DNA from: Gammaproteobacteria bacterium
Lineage (GTDB): Bacteria; Pseudomonadota; Gammaproteobacteria; Steroidobacterales; Steroidobacteraceae
Length of the DNA: 61,757 nucleotides
Direction of reading: 5' to 3'
NCBI GenBank assembly: GCA_030040715.1
Contig: JASHTF010000318.1
Span: forward strand, 1-61,757
In this document: one piece after another, positions 59,183 to 61,757 of the stretch
How the letters are laid out: the number at the start of each line of letters is the position of its first letter
Position numbering within the stretch: the stretch's first letter is position 1
Translations under genes and position numbers: made by a program
Notes under the pieces: model-generated
The model's database searches: none
Told to the model about the DNA's origin: nothing
What the model saw: the letters and a program-made list of their open reading frames with translations, nothing else

Positions 59183-59423
59183 TCTGCGTCGCGTCAGACA
59201 AACGACGGATGCGAACATGGTAAGGGACGGCGATGCGCCGGAGTGGACGCCCGAGATGTTCGCCCGCGCCGTGGCGCGCAAGGGACTGAAGCCCGTTTCC
59301 AAGAAGGCGCTACTATCGCTTCGTATCGATGCGGACGTCATTGAGTGGTTCAAGTCGCAAGGTGCGGGGTATCAGTCGAGAATGAACGCATTGCTGAGAG
59401 CGTACATGGAAGCGCACAAGTAA
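59145..59423 (+). CDS. brnA: BrnA-family antitoxin
   Basis: MKRASTSRKSQTDLRRVRQTTDANMVRDGDAPEWTPEMFARAVARKGLKPVSKKALLSLRIDADVIEWFKSQGAGYQSRMNALLRAYMEAHK; overlaps brnT end by 38 nt. Confidence 0.92.
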   Translation: MKRASTSRKSQTDLRRVRQTTDANMVRDGDAPEWTPEMFARAVARKGLKPVSKKALLSLRIDADVIEWFKSQGAGYQSRMNALLRAYMEAHK

Positions 59424-59490
59424 AAATCACCGGGTGAATCAACATGTACTTTGATGTTAATTTGAACGACCAGAAGCTTGGCTCCGGTCG

Positions 59491-60084
59491 CTAACGCATC
59501 GCCGACGAATGACGACGCCTTCGTTTCACCGCCGCCACTCGGGGCATAGATGAACTGAGCCCTGCGACAAGAAGTCGTAGAGCGACAGCAACATCCTCGG
59601 ACGTTGCCGGCCCTAGCCGGCCGCTGAGTTCTATCGTCGCCAGTCCTTGCGCCATCGCTCGACAAGCCAGCGTCGCGGCGACGGCATGTTTTGGCGTTAT
59701 CCCGGCAACGCGCTTGGCCAAGACCTCGTAACTACCCCGCACTGCGTCCGTGTCTGCCCGTCCGTATTCGTGGCTATACATCAACCGGAACAGTGCGGGG
59801 TTCGCGCGAGCGAAATCAATGAATGCCATTCCTTGAGCAAACAGCGCCTGGCGGGCCTCGGGCTTTCTGTCTGCGGCAGCAAGGGCGTCTCGCAAAATTA
59901 CAAATCCATAACTTGCAACAGAGGACAGCAGTGCCGCCTTGTCCGCGAAGTGTCGATACGGGGCCATTGCCGAGACGCCCGCCTCGCGGGCGACGCTCCG
60001 CAGGCTGGGCTCGGCCCCGCCAGCTTCCAGTAGCTTGAGCGCAGCCTCGATCAGGGTCTTTCGAAGTCCGGGGGTGGCGTCCAC
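59491..60084 (-). CDS. TetR/AcrR family transcriptional regulator
   Basis: TLIEAALKLLEAGGAEPSLRSVAREAGVSAMAPYRHFADKAALLSSVASYGF; GTG start at 60084. Confidence 0.92.
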   Translation of the reverse strand: MDATPGLRKTLIEAALKLLEAGGAEPSLRSVAREAGVSAMAPYRHFADKAALLSSVASYGFVILRDALAAADRKPEARQALFAQGMAFIDFARANPALFRLMYSHEYGRADTDAVRGSYEVLAKRVAGITPKHAVAATLACRAMAQGLATIELSGRLGPATSEDVAVALRLLVAGLSSSMPRVAAVKRRRRHSSAMR

Positions 60085-60097
60085 TTGACGTTCCGTT

Positions 60098-60137
60098 GTT
60101 TACGGTGTAAACAGCATACGGTGTTTACAATGTAAAC
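60098..60137. promoter_or_regulatory. double palindromic operator between tetR and hydrolase
   Basis: GTTTAC-GGT-GTAAAC (60098-60112) and GTTTAC-AAT-GTAAAC (60123-60137), centres 25 bp apart. Confidence 0.85.
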
Positions 60138-60168
60138 GCCAAGAGACTTCCACTTGCCGGGAATCGCC

Positions 60169-60984
60169 ATGAGAACCGCAAACACCATCCTTGGCCCCAT
60201 CTACGTCGACGATCAGGGAAGCGTCGGTGAACCAGTTGCAGTGCTCTGGCCCAGCCTGTTTACCGATCACCGCATGTGGGATCGGCAGGTCGCAGCCTTA
60301 CGAGCTGTGGGTTGGCGCACGTTGGCCTTGGACCCGCCGGGTCACGGCCAGAGTCCTGGTCCGGGACACCCCTTTAAAATGGACGAATGTGCGGAGGCGG
60401 CGGTTCAGGTGCTCGACGCACTGGGCGTGCTCGAGCCGGTGGTCGTGCTCGGAACGTCGTGGGGCGGCATGATCGCGCCCCGTATTGCGTTGCGAGTGCC
60501 GGATCGGATTCGAGGCATGGTGTTGTTTAACACCACGGCGGAGAGGGCGACAGCGTATGACCGAATGATGAATACGCTGCTCACCAAAATGCTTGCGATT
60601 GGCGCACTCGACACGTTGGTCAATCGCATGAACGTGTCCTTGATTTTTTCACCCGAGACCCGGCGCTCGAAACCGGAACTCGGAGTCGAGCTTTGCAAGA
60701 ACTATCGTTCGTGGAACCGCCGCGAAGTCATAAACACTGTGCGATCAGTACTAGTGGACCGGGATTCCACTCTCGACGCGCTTCATAACGTGAAGCCCCC
60801 GGCACTTGTCGTATCGGGTAAGGAAGACACGATTCTCCCGTCTAGCCATAGCCGTCGAATCGCAGAGCGGTTGCCAAATGCCCGGCATGTAGAAGTTGCT
60901 GGCGCAGCGCATCTTGTGCCGCTGGAGGAGCCCGATGCGGCGAACAAGCTAATTCTCGATTTTCTTCGGTCTGTCGGGCATTGA
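60169..60984 (+). CDS. alpha/beta hydrolase
   Basis: LGTSWGGMIAPRIALRVPDRIRGMVLFNTT, terminal VEVAGAAHLVPLEEPDAANKLILDFL; track start 60154 (TTG) also possible. Confidence 0.9.
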   Translation: MRTANTILGPIYVDDQGSVGEPVAVLWPSLFTDHRMWDRQVAALRAVGWRTLALDPPGHGQSPGPGHPFKMDECAEAAVQVLDALGVLEPVVVLGTSWGGMIAPRIALRVPDRIRGMVLFNTTAERATAYDRMMNTLLTKMLAIGALDTLVNRMNVSLIFSPETRRSKPELGVELCKNYRSWNRREVINTVRSVLVDRDSTLDALHNVKPPALVVSGKEDTILPSSHSRRIAERLPNARHVEVAGAAHLVPLEEPDAANKLILDFLRSVGH

Positions 60985-61123
60985 CCGTGGTCATGCTGCT
61001 GCTGGCGGTCATCTCCTTCGTCGGGACGCATCTAGCGCGCGGGGAGTGGATCGGCGTGGCCAGAAACTCGACATCGTCTTCTCGGCCGACCCAAAGGCAG
61101 GTGTACCGCTGGATCGATGTAGA

Positions 61124-61157
61124 GGTCGACTGAAAGTCGACCGGTAGAGGCCTACCG
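61124..61157. repeat. two adjacent inverted repeats upstream of msrA fragment C
   Basis: GGTCGACT-GAA-AGTCGACC (61124-61142) followed by CGGTAG-AGGC-CTACCG (61142-61157). Confidence 0.8.
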
Positions 61158-61176
61158 CAGCAATAAATGTGGGGAT

Positions 61177-61310
61177 TCTGTGGGATTTCCACGTATCGCG
61201 CGTACTATCACCAGCAGTACCTCGCGAAGAATCCGGGCGGGTATTGCCCGGATCACTCGTGCGGGGTCTCGTTTAAATCTGCGGAGTTAGAGGTGGGGGA
61301 GGGGGCGTAG
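61177..61310 (+). pseudogene. orphan msrA 3'-end fragment, copy C
   Basis: 134 bp aligning gap-free with copy B (119/134 identical by hand count); encodes ...[38 protein letters not shown]. Confidence 0.85.
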
Positions 61311-61330
61311 CGCGAGCTACACCGAGGGGT

Positions 61331-61636
61331 CTACAAAGGTGCGAGGTTCCCGTATTGGAACCCCCGCATCATTACTGGCCCGGTATTGCCGGTCGGCGCA
61401 TAAGCCTGACGGCAGATAAGCAACAGTCCGGGCGAAAATACCTCGACGTGGCAGTACATGTTGACGACGGGGACGGCGTCGTTGGCACGCATCACGCAAG
61501 TCTTGCCGGCAGTAACTTTGGAGTCGCCGGCGCTAGCCCGCGCCAGTCCCGGCAATCTGGAGCCCTTGGCCTGCAAGTAGCATGGGCTCGGGCCGGGCGC
61601 CTCGTTCAAGAATGATTTGCTGGACGCGATAGCCAT
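61331..61636 (-). CDS. hypothetical protein, possibly spurious or degraded
   Basis: 101 aa ORF (GKTCVMRANDAVPVVNMYCHVEVFSPGLLLICRQAYAPTGNTGPVMMRGFQYGNL) just downstream of the antitoxin fragment on the same strand; no family recognised. Confidence 0.3.
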   Translation of the reverse strand: MAIASSKSFLNEAPGPSPCYLQAKGSRLPGLARASAGDSKVTAGKTCVMRANDAVPVVNMYCHVEVFSPGLLLICRQAYAPTGNTGPVMMRGFQYGNLAPL

Positions 61637-61648
61637 GAGGGCCCGGAC

Positions 61649-61757
61649 CTACCGCTTAGTGGCGGCAGCCGGCTGGCCCAGCCTGTCGGCGAGCCACAGC
61701 TTGATTAGTGACTGACGTGTCACGCCGAGTCGCCGTGCTTCACGATCGAGGGAATCC
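61649..61757 (-). CDS. CopG/BrnA-like antitoxin, C-terminal part (runs off window end)
   Basis: Minus strand reads DSLDREARRLGVTRQSLIKLWLADRLGQPAAATKR*, typical RHH antitoxin C-terminus (LDREAxRLGVTRQSLIKxWLAxRL). Not in ORF track because truncated. Confidence 0.7.
   Translation of the reverse strand, partial: DSLDREARRLGVTRQSLIKLWLADRLGQPAAATKR

Noticed and set aside
58571-61310. Copies B and C as functional small MsrA proteins
   Set aside because: They lack the N-terminal GCFWG catalytic region and any start codon with RBS; only the C-terminal tail is present.
1-61757. tRNA, rRNA, prophage or IS transposase genes
   Set aside because: No ORF resembling transposase, integrase or phage structural protein and no recognisable tRNA cloverleaf was found by eye; a proper tRNAscan/ISfinder run was not possible.

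Overview
GC-rich 61.8 kb chromosomal window, probably from a gammaproteobacterium (inferred from gene content only; not verifiable here). From left to right: a truncated alpha/beta hydrolase; a four-gene tripartite RND efflux operon with two permeases (MdtABC/MuxABC-like plus NodT-family outer membrane factor); a polyamine cluster (puuB divergent from puuD-puuA-potFGHI) that continues into a polyphosphate-glucokinase-like ROK gene and two PLP enzymes; a mixed metabolic block (GST, cupins, S9 peptidase with a single-base frameshift, sulfatase, rhodanese, M13 peptidase, DsbA-like protein, gamma-glutamyltransferase, class V aminotransferase, Tat-targeted ThDP enzyme, aldolase/SDR fusion, APC permease); housekeeping genes (eno, ilvD, icd, opgD, agmatine deiminase); a patatin/beta-barrel protein; and msrA. 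From msrA to the right edge the window becomes accessory-like: a second M13 peptidase, HigBA, BrnTA, a TetR/hydrolase pair with a double palindromic operator, and a truncated CopG/BrnA-like antitoxin at the edge. The most unusual signal is that this right-hand region contains two orphan 134-bp copies of the 3' end of an msrA gene (58571-58704 and 61177-61310) downstream of the intact msrA. This looks like an array of toxin-antitoxin and cargo modules separated by msrA 3'-end remnants. Other notable signals: an in-frame Pro-rich 18-bp repeat directly after the puuB stop codon, similar apparently leaderless promoters at both TA loci, a low-complexity insertion in one RND permease, and a C-terminal relic of a quinoprotein-like beta-propeller gene. 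All calls come from reading the sequence; no database search was run.
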